Assembly: GCA_904502185.1 (NCBI GenBank) | Contig: CAJGDX010000006.1 | Coordinates: forward strand, 1-43,096 | Source of the DNA: an uncultured Bacteroidaceae bacterium | Lineage (GTDB): Bacteria > Bacteroidota > Bacteroidia > Bacteroidales > Bacteroidaceae | Length of the DNA stretch: 43,096 bases | Direction: 5' to 3' | In this document: positions 33,088 through 40,184 of the stretch, piece after piece | How positions within the stretch are numbered: position 1 is the first letter of the stretch | Layout: every line of letters begins with the position of its first letter | Translations under genes and position numbers: made by a program | The notes under the pieces: model-generated | Databases searched by the model: none | What the model was told of the DNA's origin: nothing | What the model saw: only the letters and a program-made list of their open reading frames with translations

Positions 33088-34383
33088 ATGAATTTTGTAC
33101 AGGAATTGAAATGGCGCGGAATGATTCAGGACATGACGCCCGGCACAGAAGAACAGCTTCAGAAAGAGATGACAACTGCGTATTTGGGTATTGACCCTAC
33201 TGCCGACTCACTGCACATCGGTCACTTGGTAGGCGTAATGATGCTCCGTCATTTTCAGCGTTCAGGTCACAGACCCATTGCTCTCATCGGTGGTGCAACA
33301 GGTATGATCGGTGACCCCTCCGGTAAATCAAAAGAGCGTGTGCTCATTGACGAGGAGCGCCTGCGCCACAATCAGGAAGCTATCAAGAACCAGCTTGCAC
33401 GTTTCCTCGACTTTGAAAGCGATGCACCCAATGCTGCAATATTGGTAAACAACTACGACTGGATGAAGACTTTCTCGTTCCTCGATTTCATCCGTAACAT
33501 CGGAAAGCTCATCACTGTTAACTACATGATGTCTAAAGACTCTGTAAAACGCCGTATCACAGGTGAGAGCGGTGCAGATGGTATGTCTTTCACTGAGTTC
33601 TCATATCAGTTGCTTCAGGGATATGACTATGTATATCTGAACGAGAACTACGATTGCAAACTTCAGCTTGGTGGTGCCGATCAGTGGGGTAACATTACCA
33701 CAGGTACAGAGATGATACGTAAGATTTCAGGCAACGAGGTTTTCGCACTCACATGTCCTCTTATTACAAAGGCCGATGGCAAGAAATTCGGTAAGACAGA
33801 GCAGGGTAACATCTGGCTCGACAAACGATATACATCGCCCTACACATTCTATCAGTTCTGGCTCAATGTCAGCGACGAGGATGCCGATCGCTACATCAAG
33901 ATATTTACTTCAATTCCTCAGGAAGAGATTGAGGCGCTTATCGCCGAGCAGAAAGAGGCTCCCCATTTGCGTTCATTGCAGAAGCGTCTGGCACAGGAGT
34001 TGACAATTCTGGTACATGGCGAGGAGGAACTTAACAAGGCTGTCGCTGCTTCCGGAATCCTTTTCGGAAATGCTACATCTGACGCTCTGCGTTCACTTGA
34101 TGAGGCCACACTGCTTGCTGTGTTCGATGGTGTTCCCACATTTGAAATTTCACGTGAAGCACTGAACGAAGGTATCAAAGCCGTTGACCTTACAACTGAC
34201 TCTGCAGCTATCTTTGCATCAAAAGGCGAAATGCGTAAGTTGGTGCAGGGTGGTGGAGTTTCTATCAACAAAGAGAAACTTGCAGCCTTCGATCAGGTTA
34301 TTACTTCTGCTGATTTGCTGAACGACAAGTATATACTTGTTCAGAAAGGAAAGAAAAACTACTTCCTGCTGATTGCAAAGTAA
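33088..34383 (+). CDS. tyrS: Tyrosyl-tRNA synthetase
   Basis: A 431-aa class I synthetase with the HIGH motif in DSLHIGHLVG (His43-His46) and the KMSKS-equivalent KFGKT at 233-237. GGADQWGNITTG is the TyrRS tyrosine-binding signature. An S4 RNA-binding domain closes the protein (VQGGGVSINKEKL, DKYILVQKGKKNYFLL). It charges tRNA-Tyr in the cytosol. It is monocistronic: own promoter and structured leader, and a strong terminator 24 bp downstream. Confidence 0.95.
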   Translation: MNFVQELKWRGMIQDMTPGTEEQLQKEMTTAYLGIDPTADSLHIGHLVGVMMLRHFQRSGHRPIALIGGATGMIGDPSGKSKERVLIDEERLRHNQEAIKNQLARFLDFESDAPNAAILVNNYDWMKTFSFLDFIRNIGKLITVNYMMSKDSVKRRITGESGADGMSFTEFSYQLLQGYDYVYLNENYDCKLQLGGADQWGNITTGTEMIRKISGNEVFALTCPLITKADGKKFGKTEQGNIWLDKRYTSPYTFYQFWLNVSDEDADRYIKIFTSIPQEEIEALIAEQKEAPHLRSLQKRLAQELTILVHGEEELNKAVAASGILFGNATSDALRSLDEATLLAVFDGVPTFEISREALNEGIKAVDLTTDSAAIFASKGEMRKLVQGGGVSINKEKLAAFDQVITSADLLNDKYILVQKGKKNYFLLIAK

Positions 34384-34406
34384 ACCAATAAGTTGGAAAC
34401 ATAAAT

Positions 34407-34441
34407 AAATGAGGCGCATCCCCAAATGGTGCGCCTCATTT
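34407..34441. terminator. Bidirectional terminator between tyrS and the aldolase gene
   Basis: AAATGAGGCGCA (34407-34418) pairs perfectly with TGCGCCTCATTT (34430-34441), an 11-nt loop between. It lies 24 bp after the tyrS stop and 39 bp after the convergent aldolase stop (34480). Confidence 0.85.
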
Positions 34442-34479
34442 GCTGTATCAGATAGTATTTGACTGAAAATAGCAACGAA

Positions 34480-35532
34480 TTATTTTGTTTTCATTTGTAT
34501 AATGTCGTTGCATAGTTCCTCTACAGCTTCGGGACGTGTAGCCCAACTTGTACAGAAACGTACTACATTGCGTTCGTTGTCATACTTTCCCCATACCTCG
34601 AATTTGTATTTACGGGCAAGAAACATCTGCTCTTCCTTGGTCAAAATAGGGAACTGCATATTGGTAGTAGAATTTATCCATAGGGGAACACCTTGTTCTT
34701 CGAATGTATCACGAATATGCTTGGCTAGTTCATTTGCATGTTTTGCAGCCTTGAAATAGATGCATTCGCTGCCACCGCGCAACAATTCAGCAAACTGAAT
34801 ACCCAGTAATCGACCTTTTGCCAACATTCCACCATGCTGTTTGATTGCATAGCGGAAACTGCGCTGCATCTCTTTGTCGGAAAAGACGACTGCTTCTCCA
34901 AACAACGCTCCAACTTTTGTGCCACCAATGTAAAACACATCGCAAAGATGGGCAAGGTCGGCAAGTGTAAGGTCACTGTTTCCTGCACAAAGGCCATAAC
35001 CCATACGGGCACCGTCGACAAACAGATAGAGCTTATTGTCGCGACAGAATTGTGATATATCGGTAAGTTCCGCTTTTGAGTATATGAGTCCGTTTTCTGC
35101 CGGGAACGACAGATAGACCATTCCGGGTTGAATGGTGTGTTCGTGTGCCGGATCGCTCCAATGGCTATCGTAACATTCCTTTATCTGTTGTAAAGTAAGT
35201 CGTCCGTCTGTGGTGGGGAGAGCTATAATCTTGTGTCCGGTGGCTTCGGGAGCACCTGTTTCATGAACGTTTATATGACCGCTGTCGGCTGAAATAACAC
35301 CCTGGTAGCTGCGAAGAAATGCATCAATAACAGTTACATTTGTCTGCGTGCCGCCAACAAGAAACTCTACACCAATCTCTTTGTCGCAACAGTGTTCGCG
35401 AATTATTTCGCGTGCCTCCTCGCAAAATTTATCTTCGCCATACCCTGATGTCTGCTCAAAATTTGTGCGTACCAGCGCATCGAGTATAGAAGGGTGCGCT
35501 CCCTCTATGTAGTCTGAATTGAAAAGTATCAT
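34480..35532 (-). CDS. Threonine aldolase / beta-eliminating lyase family PLP enzyme
   Basis: The 350-aa fold type I PLP enzyme has NSDYIEGAHPSIL at its start, FEQTSGYGEDKFCEEA, LVGGTQTNVTVI, VDGARMGYGL with the PLP-ring Asp173, and FYIGGTKVGALFGE with Lys206 as the expected PLP lysine. These are features of the low-specificity L-threonine aldolase/beta-eliminating lyase family, which cleaves threonine to glycine and acetaldehyde. The first Asp of the usual NDxxxG start is kept as NSDY. The ATG at 35532 gives normal length. A possible 36-aa membrane peptide ORF lies 12 bp upstream on the same strand. Confidence 0.85.
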   Translation of the reverse strand: MILFNSDYIEGAHPSILDALVRTNFEQTSGYGEDKFCEEAREIIREHCCDKEIGVEFLVGGTQTNVTVIDAFLRSYQGVISADSGHINVHETGAPEATGHKIIALPTTDGRLTLQQIKECYDSHWSDPAHEHTIQPGMVYLSFPAENGLIYSKAELTDISQFCRDNKLYLFVDGARMGYGLCAGNSDLTLADLAHLCDVFYIGGTKVGALFGEAVVFSDKEMQRSFRYAIKQHGGMLAKGRLLGIQFAELLRGGSECIYFKAAKHANELAKHIRDTFEEQGVPLWINSTTNMQFPILTKEEQMFLARKYKFEVWGKYDNERNVVRFCTSWATRPEAVEELCNDIIQMKTK

Positions 35533-35544
35533 AGTTTTTACCTA

Positions 35545-35655
35545 TTATGCATCCTTGTCCGATTTTCTGCCAATATATACAAATATAGCAATAGCTATGG
35601 AGATGATTAATATTTCGGACAAGCTAAGTGGTATTGGAATTATAAAAAACAGCAT
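35545..35655 (-). CDS. Possible 36-aa membrane peptide upstream of the aldolase gene
   Basis: A short minus-strand frame starts at ATG 35655 with MLFFIIPIPLSLSEILII, continues with SIAIAIFVYIG and ends RKSDKDA: one or two hydrophobic helices followed by a charged tail, as in small inner-membrane proteins. The frame stays open upstream to ~35750 without another ATG (including the hydrophobic ITLAVALTIIYTQ), so it could instead be a remnant of a longer gene. It ends 12 bp before the aldolase ATG. No ribosome-binding site is obvious. Confidence 0.3.
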   Translation of the reverse strand: MLFFIIPIPLSLSEILIISIAIAIFVYIGRKSDKDA

Positions 35656-35755
35656 CTGTGTGTATATAATGGTAAGTGCGACTGCTAAGGTAATGCAATG
35701 TGTGCTGAAGGCAAAATATATTTCGGTTTTTTTCGCACACTTGACGAAAATGCCT

Positions 35756-35763
35756 TATCTTTG
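35756..35763 (+). promoter_or_regulatory. Promoter -7 box of rnpB
   Basis: TATCTTTG, an exact -7 box, 42 bp before the predicted mature 5' end of RNase P RNA; a T-run with TTTCG about 20 bp upstream may serve as -33. Confidence 0.65.
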
Positions 35764-35805
35764 CAGCCGCTAATGACGAAGTAAACAGCACATTTATATT
35801 AGCAC

Positions 35806-36155
35806 AACAGTCGAACGGTCTGTCGCCGTTGCTGCAAAGCAAAGGAGGAAAGTCCGGGCAGCACAGAGCATTTCACTTCCTAACAGAAAGCTGTCTGCGA
35901 AGGCAGAGTAACGCAGAAGAAAATAACCGCCCGCAAGGGTAAGGGTGAGAAGGTGGGGTAAGAGCCTACCGGTCGTGCAGCGATGTACGAGCCGTGCGTC
36001 TTGAGAGCTGCAAGTTCGCGTATACCGACGTTTGAGGGTTGCTCGTCCGAGTCGGAGGGTAGAACGCTTTAGTCCGGTGGTGACATCGGAAATAGATGAA
36101 TGACAGACACCTTTATTTATTAAAGGCACAGAACCCGGCTTACAGGTCGACTGTT
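35806..36155 (+). ncRNA. rnpB: RNase P RNA, bacterial class A
   Basis: The ~350-nt RNA contains the universally conserved CR-I block GAGGAAAGTCCGGGC (35844-35858) and the CR-V-side block ACAGAACCCGGCTTACAG near the 3' end, which pair to form P4. The ends form P1: AACAGTCGA (35806-35814) with TCGACTGTT (36147-36155). It is the catalytic RNA that removes 5' leaders from pre-tRNAs with RnpA. It has its own promoter and a strong terminator. Mature ends are set from the P1 pairing and may differ by a few bases. Confidence 0.95.
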
Positions 36156-36162
36156 TATTTAC

Positions 36163-36203
36163 AATGACAGAATAAGGAATACCCTCATTCTGTCATTTTT
36201 TTG
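36163..36203 (+). terminator. Terminator of rnpB
   Basis: AATGACAGAAT (36163-36173) pairs perfectly with ATTCTGTCATT (36187-36197) and is followed by a T7 run. The second arm overlaps the stop codon (36193-36195) of the convergent methyltransferase gene. Confidence 0.9.
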
Positions 36204-36996
36204 CTCTAAGCTGCCAGAATGCCACGGCTGCAGCTGCTGCCACATTTAACGAATCGACTCCATGTGACATTGGAATACGTACTACATAATCTGCATCGTC
36301 TATAACATTGTCGGCCAATCCGTCACCCTCTGTACCCATGACAATAGCCAATTTTTCCTCGTCCTCCAGCCGCTTGTCGTCTATGGAGACAGAGTTGTCG
36401 GTCAGCGCCATTGCAGCAGTGCGGAACCCTATGTCGTTCAATGAGCTGATTGGGCCGTCGAGCCATGTCCATGGGACAAGAAAGACTGACCCCATGGAGA
36501 CTCTAACTGCTCTGCGATTGAGCGGGTCGCACGAAGTGTGGGTGAGCAGCACTGCATCTATTCCCAAAGCAGCAGCCGAACGGAAAATTGCACCGATGTT
36601 GGTTGCATCCACCACACTATCGATTACCACAATGCGTCGGGCACCACTGCAAACCTCTTCTATGCTCTTAAGCGCAGGACGACGCATGGCACAGAGTACT
36701 CCGCGTGTCAAAGTGTAACCGGTGAGCGATGCAAGGAGTTCTCTTTCTCCGGTATACACAGGAATATCACCACATTGTGCTATGATGTCGGCAGCATCGC
36801 CAACAATATGTTTGCCTTCACAAAGAAGTGCAAGTGGCTCATATCCGGCTGCAAGTGCCACACGAATGACTTTAGGACTTTCTGCAATAAAAAGTCCATT
36901 TTCGCAATCGTCGCATCGTCGCAATTGCGCTTCAGTCAATGAGGAAAATATTTGTACCCCCGGATGTGTCAATGAAGATATTTCTATAACAGGCAT
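36193..36996 (-). CDS. TrmH/SpoU family RNA 2'-O-methyltransferase, second copy
   Basis: I use ATG 36996 (267 aa, MPVIEISSLTHPGVQIFSSL); ATG 37041 is an in-frame alternative adding 15 residues. An N-terminal substrate-binding domain (GLFIAESPKVIRVAL) precedes the SPOUT domain with DATNIGAIFRSAAALG, VMGTEGDGL and DSLNVAAAAAVAF, the three knot motifs that bind S-adenosylmethionine. It methylates ribose 2'-OH in tRNA or rRNA; the target is unknown. It differs clearly from the copy at 27434-28192, so it is an ancient paralogue. Its stop codon lies inside the rnpB terminator stem. Confidence 0.88.
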   Translation of the reverse strand: MPVIEISSLTHPGVQIFSSLTEAQLRRCDDCENGLFIAESPKVIRVALAAGYEPLALLCEGKHIVGDAADIIAQCGDIPVYTGERELLASLTGYTLTRGVLCAMRRPALKSIEEVCSGARRIVVIDSVVDATNIGAIFRSAAALGIDAVLLTHTSCDPLNRRAVRVSMGSVFLVPWTWLDGPISSLNDIGFRTAAMALTDNSVSIDDKRLEDEEKLAIVMGTEGDGLADNVIDDADYVVRIPMSHGVDSLNVAAAAAVAFWQLRAKK

Positions 36997-37111
36997 TTTG
37001 TGTTCAATGTTGTTCTGTGAATTGAATAAAGTTCTTTTCAATGAATATACTCTACAAACTGCTACGTTTATAGAATGTGCACCGGTTTAAACAGTTCATT
37101 CATTACGACTC

Positions 37112-37119
37112 CAAAGGTA
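37112..37119 (-). promoter_or_regulatory. Promoter -7 box of the second TrmH-family gene
   Basis: On the minus strand TACCTTTG matches TAnnTTTG exactly and lies 70 bp before ATG 37041 and 115 bp before ATG 36996. Confidence 0.55.
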
Positions 37120-37173
37120 CAATAAAGTAATAAAAATTGTGCTATTTTGCGGAGAGAATCAAAGAGTAGTGTA

Positions 37174-37683
37174 TTATTTCAGAATATTGGGTTCTTTGTA
37201 TGTACGTTGTCCCAGTTCGTCGTCGAGCAGACTTAGAGCATACTGATTGCCTTCACAATCAACGATTCTGGAAAGTATGTCCTTTATAGTGTCAATTCTT
37301 TCAGCCTGTTTGCTTATAAACCACGAAAGTAAATCGAACGTTTCTTTATCCTTTTGTTCATTGGCAATATTTGCCATGCCTTTTAACAATATAGTGATTT
37401 TTTCCTCATGCTCCAATGCTCTGTCGAAAATTTCAGATGCTGTTTCCCATTCGCTTGGCACATTTTCAATCGGATAGAGATAGATTTTTCTGTTTGTGGA
37501 ATTCATGTGATTGATGAATTTTTTTGTATCGGCAAGTTCTTCAAGGGCTTGAATCTGAAACCATTTTGCAAAGCCCTTCAACCCTTTTGCTTCGCTCTCT
37601 ATTGACATTGACAGATAGAGATAAGATGACCATAGTTCAGAATTGATTTGTCCGTTGATGGTGTCGCAGATATTAATTTCCAT
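37174..37683 (-). CDS. Ferritin-like iron-storage protein with altered ferroxidase ligands
   Basis: The 169-aa four-helix-bundle protein has the bacterial ferritin (FtnA-type) framework: INSELWSSYLYLSMS, GFAKWFQIQALEE, IENVPSEWETASEIFDRALEHEEKIT, LLSWFISKQAE. Mapping to FtnA ligands gives Glu16, Glu49, Glu93 and Gln126 conserved, but the usual His (EExxH) is Asp52 and the distal Glu (QxxE) is Arg129. Ferritins oxidise and store Fe(II) in a 24-mer shell in the cytosol. Here iron oxidation may be slower or the protein may have another role. It is a single gene; no clear terminator follows its stop. Confidence 0.85.
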   Translation of the reverse strand: MEINICDTINGQINSELWSSYLYLSMSIESEAKGLKGFAKWFQIQALEELADTKKFINHMNSTNRKIYLYPIENVPSEWETASEIFDRALEHEEKITILLKGMANIANEQKDKETFDLLSWFISKQAERIDTIKDILSRIVDCEGNQYALSLLDDELGQRTYKEPNILK

Positions 37684-37869
37684 AATGTAAAGATTAAAGT
37701 TTATATATCAGGTACAAAAATCACTCTGACAAATTTAGTGTGCAGAGTAACTCTTTCGAAATACTAAAGCACCACTTTATAGTTCTTTTTTTGGCTTTTT
37801 TAACTTCTGGTAATCACTCTGCTATAAGATAAGAATGTTGATTTTGAAATAAGCTTTTTCATCGACATA

Positions 37870-37900
37870 TTGAATTAAATAAAAAATAATACTATCTTTG
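37870..37900 (+). promoter_or_regulatory. Promoter of the [FeFe] hydrogenase gene
   Basis: TTG at 37870-37872 (-33) and TATCTTTG at 37893-37900 (-7) are separated by 20 bp, the best-spaced Bacteroidetes promoter in this window, 63 bp before the ATG. The rest of 37684-37869 is A/T-rich without visible features. Confidence 0.7.
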
Positions 37901-37963
37901 CAAATGTATGTATTTTTCCCTAGTGGGATACACGATTGTTTATGAACTAAAATAAATTCCAAT

Positions 37964-39406
37964 ATGGCATATAACAATAATATGATGTTTGTGCGCTATC
38001 GTCTTTTGGCGCAGCTTGTCAAAATGTGGAAGGACAACGAACTGGTTGAAAAAATAGATCGTCTGCCCATTGAGATGCACCCTCGCAAACAGAAACCTCA
38101 GGGTCGTTGTTGCGTACATAAGGAACGCGCAGTGACCAAATACAAGACAATGGCTATGCTTGGCTTTGACATGAGCGACGAGATTGACGAGACCGCATCA
38201 CTCTCAAGCTATGCACAGCGCATGCTCGACCGCGAAAATGTCGACCCTGAAAAAAGCATCCTCAGTGTTATGGACGAAGCATGCTCTTCATGTGTGAAAA
38301 TAAACTACGAGGTATCAAACCTCTGTCGCGGTTGTGCTGCCCGTCCTTGCTACAACAATTGCCCCAAGGATGCTATCTCATACGACAGAGACGGCAAAGC
38401 ATTCATCGACCACGACAAATGTATAAGTTGCGGTAAATGTCATCAGGTTTGTCCCTATCACGCAATCGTGTATATGCCTGTTCCCTGCGAAGAGGCATGC
38501 CCCGTTAAGGCTATTTCCAAGGACGAGTATGGTGTTGAGCATATTGACCCTGCAAAATGTATCTATTGTGGTAAGTGTCTTAACGCATGTCCGTTCGGTG
38601 CTATCTTCGACAATTGTGCAGTATTCGATGTACTGAAGCGCATGCGCGAAGGTAAAAAACTGGTAGCAATGGTAGCTCCTGCAGTATTGGCGCAGTTTGG
38701 TAAGCCCATAGAGCAGGTATTGGGAGCTTTGAAGGCGGTAGGCTTCTCTGATGTAATAGAGGTTGCATACGGCGCAGAAGAGACCACACGTCGTGAGTCG
38801 GCTGAGTTGGTAGAAAAGATGGAGCAGGGCGCACCATTCATGACAACCAGCTGCTGCCCCGCATATGTAAACCTTGCACGCAAGCACATCCCCGATCTTG
38901 TAAAATACATTTCGCACACAGGCTCTCCCATGCACTACACAGCTGAGTATGCCAAACAAAAACATGCCGACGGAATAACAGTGTTTATTGCTCCTTGTGC
39001 ATCAAAGAAAGCAGAAGGTCGCGAAGATGCGAATGTAGACTTTGTGTGGACATTCCGCGAACTTGACGCAGTCATCACCGGAATGGGAATAGATGTTGAC
39101 ACTTGCGAGCCCTATACACCGACAGAAACAGCCGGTAAAGATTCATACGGATACGCAAAGACAATGGGTGTGTTCACCGCTGTCAAGAACAAGATTGGCG
39201 ATCCCACATTGCAGGGAACTGTTATTGCCGACCTGAACAAAAAGAATATTGCATTGCTGCGCGGATGGTCGAAAACCGGCAAATGCCCCACACGTATGGT
39301 TGAGGTCATGTCATGTCCCGGTGGTTGTATTTCAGGTCCTTGTGCATGCACGGAAGGCTTAGAGGCTATCAAGCAATTCGAAGCTGAGTTCAAAAAGAAA
39401 GAATAG
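37964..39406 (+). CDS. Monomeric [FeFe] hydrogenase, group-B-like
   Basis: The 480-aa protein has an N-terminal region with many cysteines: CSSC (107-110), CRGC..CYNNC (121-133), a ferredoxin-type CISCGKCHQVC (153-163), CEEAC (175-179) and CIYCGKCLNAC (199-209). The H-cluster domain follows with L1 TSCCPAY (Cys297 as proton-transfer and Cys298 as cluster ligand by comparison with CpI), L2 APCASKKAE (Cys345) and L3 EVMSCPGGC (Cys451, Cys455). The short L3 ending CISGPC and TSCCPAY instead of TSCCPGW point to group B, whose physiological role is poorly known. It has no signal peptide, so it is cytoplasmic and probably ferredoxin-linked. HydEFG maturases are not in the window. Confidence 0.88.
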   Translation: MAYNNNMMFVRYRLLAQLVKMWKDNELVEKIDRLPIEMHPRKQKPQGRCCVHKERAVTKYKTMAMLGFDMSDEIDETASLSSYAQRMLDRENVDPEKSILSVMDEACSSCVKINYEVSNLCRGCAARPCYNNCPKDAISYDRDGKAFIDHDKCISCGKCHQVCPYHAIVYMPVPCEEACPVKAISKDEYGVEHIDPAKCIYCGKCLNACPFGAIFDNCAVFDVLKRMREGKKLVAMVAPAVLAQFGKPIEQVLGALKAVGFSDVIEVAYGAEETTRRESAELVEKMEQGAPFMTTSCCPAYVNLARKHIPDLVKYISHTGSPMHYTAEYAKQKHADGITVFIAPCASKKAEGREDANVDFVWTFRELDAVITGMGIDVDTCEPYTPTETAGKDSYGYAKTMGVFTAVKNKIGDPTLQGTVIADLNKKNIALLRGWSKTGKCPTRMVEVMSCPGGCISGPCACTEGLEAIKQFEAEFKKKE

Positions 39407-39420
39407 TTCATCTACAATAT

Positions 39421-39467
39421 AATAACGAAAGGGGGGTACACTAAACAATGTATCCCCTTTCGTTATT
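39421..39467 (+). terminator. Terminator after the hydrogenase gene
   Basis: A 20-nt arm (39421-39440, AATAACGAAAGGGG...) pairs with 39449-39467 with one bulged G and one G-U pair, loop CTAAACAA. It starts 14 bp after the hydrogenase stop. Confidence 0.85.
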
Positions 39468-39528
39468 ATAAATAAGGCTTTAATTTATAATCTCTGTTAA
39501 AAACCTATTACAACTCATAATATTTTAC

Positions 39529-39536
39529 TACTTTTG
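39529..39536 (+). promoter_or_regulatory. Promoter -7 box of the TonB-domain gene
   Basis: TACTTTTG matches TAnnTTTG and lies 30 bp before ATG 39567. The longer frame beginning at TTG 39534 would start inside the promoter and is therefore rejected. Confidence 0.6.
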
Positions 39537-39566
39537 CAGAAGTTATCCAAGCAAACGTTTAAGGAC

Positions 39567-40073
39567 ATGAATAAATATCTACTTTACATTCTGACAGCCA
39601 TACTGATGACACAGATAGGTGTTGTTGATGTTATGGCACAAAAGAAAAAGAAAAAAGAGGACAAGATTGTGATGCCACAGTTCAAAGGCGGACAGGAGGA
39701 ATTGCACAGCTATCTTCTTCAGAATACAAGATACCCCAGAGAAGCCATGAAGTTGGAGCAGACCGGAGAGGTTATCGTGGAGTTCGTGGTTGAACGCAAT
39801 GGTATGATTACTAATGCAAAGGTGGTAAAATCGGTAGCTCCTTCACTTGACATCGAGGCTTTGCGAGTTGTAACAAACATGCCCCATTGGGAGCCGGGAA
39901 CAAAAAACGGCATGCGAATGAGATCGATTCTGACTATTCCCATCAACTTCAAGGTGATACGCGAACAAGGCAAGTACATTGATGCAGAAACCATGGACGA
40001 TGGAATACAAAAGAAATCAAAGCGTAAAAGAAAAATGAAACGCAAGGGTATGGATTTTGACCCGCAATTGTAA
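39567..40073 (+). CDS. Secreted TonB C-terminal-domain protein
   Basis: The 168-aa protein (ATG 39567) has a cleavable-looking signal peptide (KYLLYILTAILMTQIGVVDVMAQ), a Lys run, and then a TonB C-terminal domain at ~40-130: FKGGQEELHSYL, TRYPREAMKLEQTGEVIVEF, LDIEALRVVTNMPHWEPG, IPINFKV. It lacks the Pro-rich spacer and uncleaved anchor of a true energy transducer, so it is a TonB-domain protein of unknown partner rather than a canonical TonB. The C-terminus is very basic (KKSKRKRKMKRKG). It is monocistronic, with promoter and strong terminator on either side. Confidence 0.82.
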   Translation: MNKYLLYILTAILMTQIGVVDVMAQKKKKKEDKIVMPQFKGGQEELHSYLLQNTRYPREAMKLEQTGEVIVEFVVERNGMITNAKVVKSVAPSLDIEALRVVTNMPHWEPGTKNGMRMRSILTIPINFKVIREQGKYIDAETMDDGIQKKSKRKRKMKRKGMDFDPQL

Positions 40074-40086
40074 CAGACAGATTTGA

Positions 40087-40126
40087 CAGACCATTGCAAA
40101 TTTATATTTTGCAGTGGTCTGTTTTT
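40087..40126 (+). terminator. Terminator after the TonB-domain gene
   Basis: CAGACCATTGCAAA (40087-40100) pairs with TTTGCAGTGGTCTG (40108-40121) over 14 bp with one G-U pair, followed by TTTTT. Confidence 0.9.
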
Positions 40127-40145
40127 ATTATTTCATATATTATTT

Positions 40146-40153
40146 CTATCTTA
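40146..40153 (+). promoter_or_regulatory. Probable -7 box of the aminopeptidase gene
   Basis: TATCTTAG differs from TAnnTTTG at one base and is 32 bp before ATG 40185, just after the preceding terminator. Confidence 0.4.
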
Positions 40154-40184
40154 GCAGAAAGTTGAACAGTACATATAACACCAT

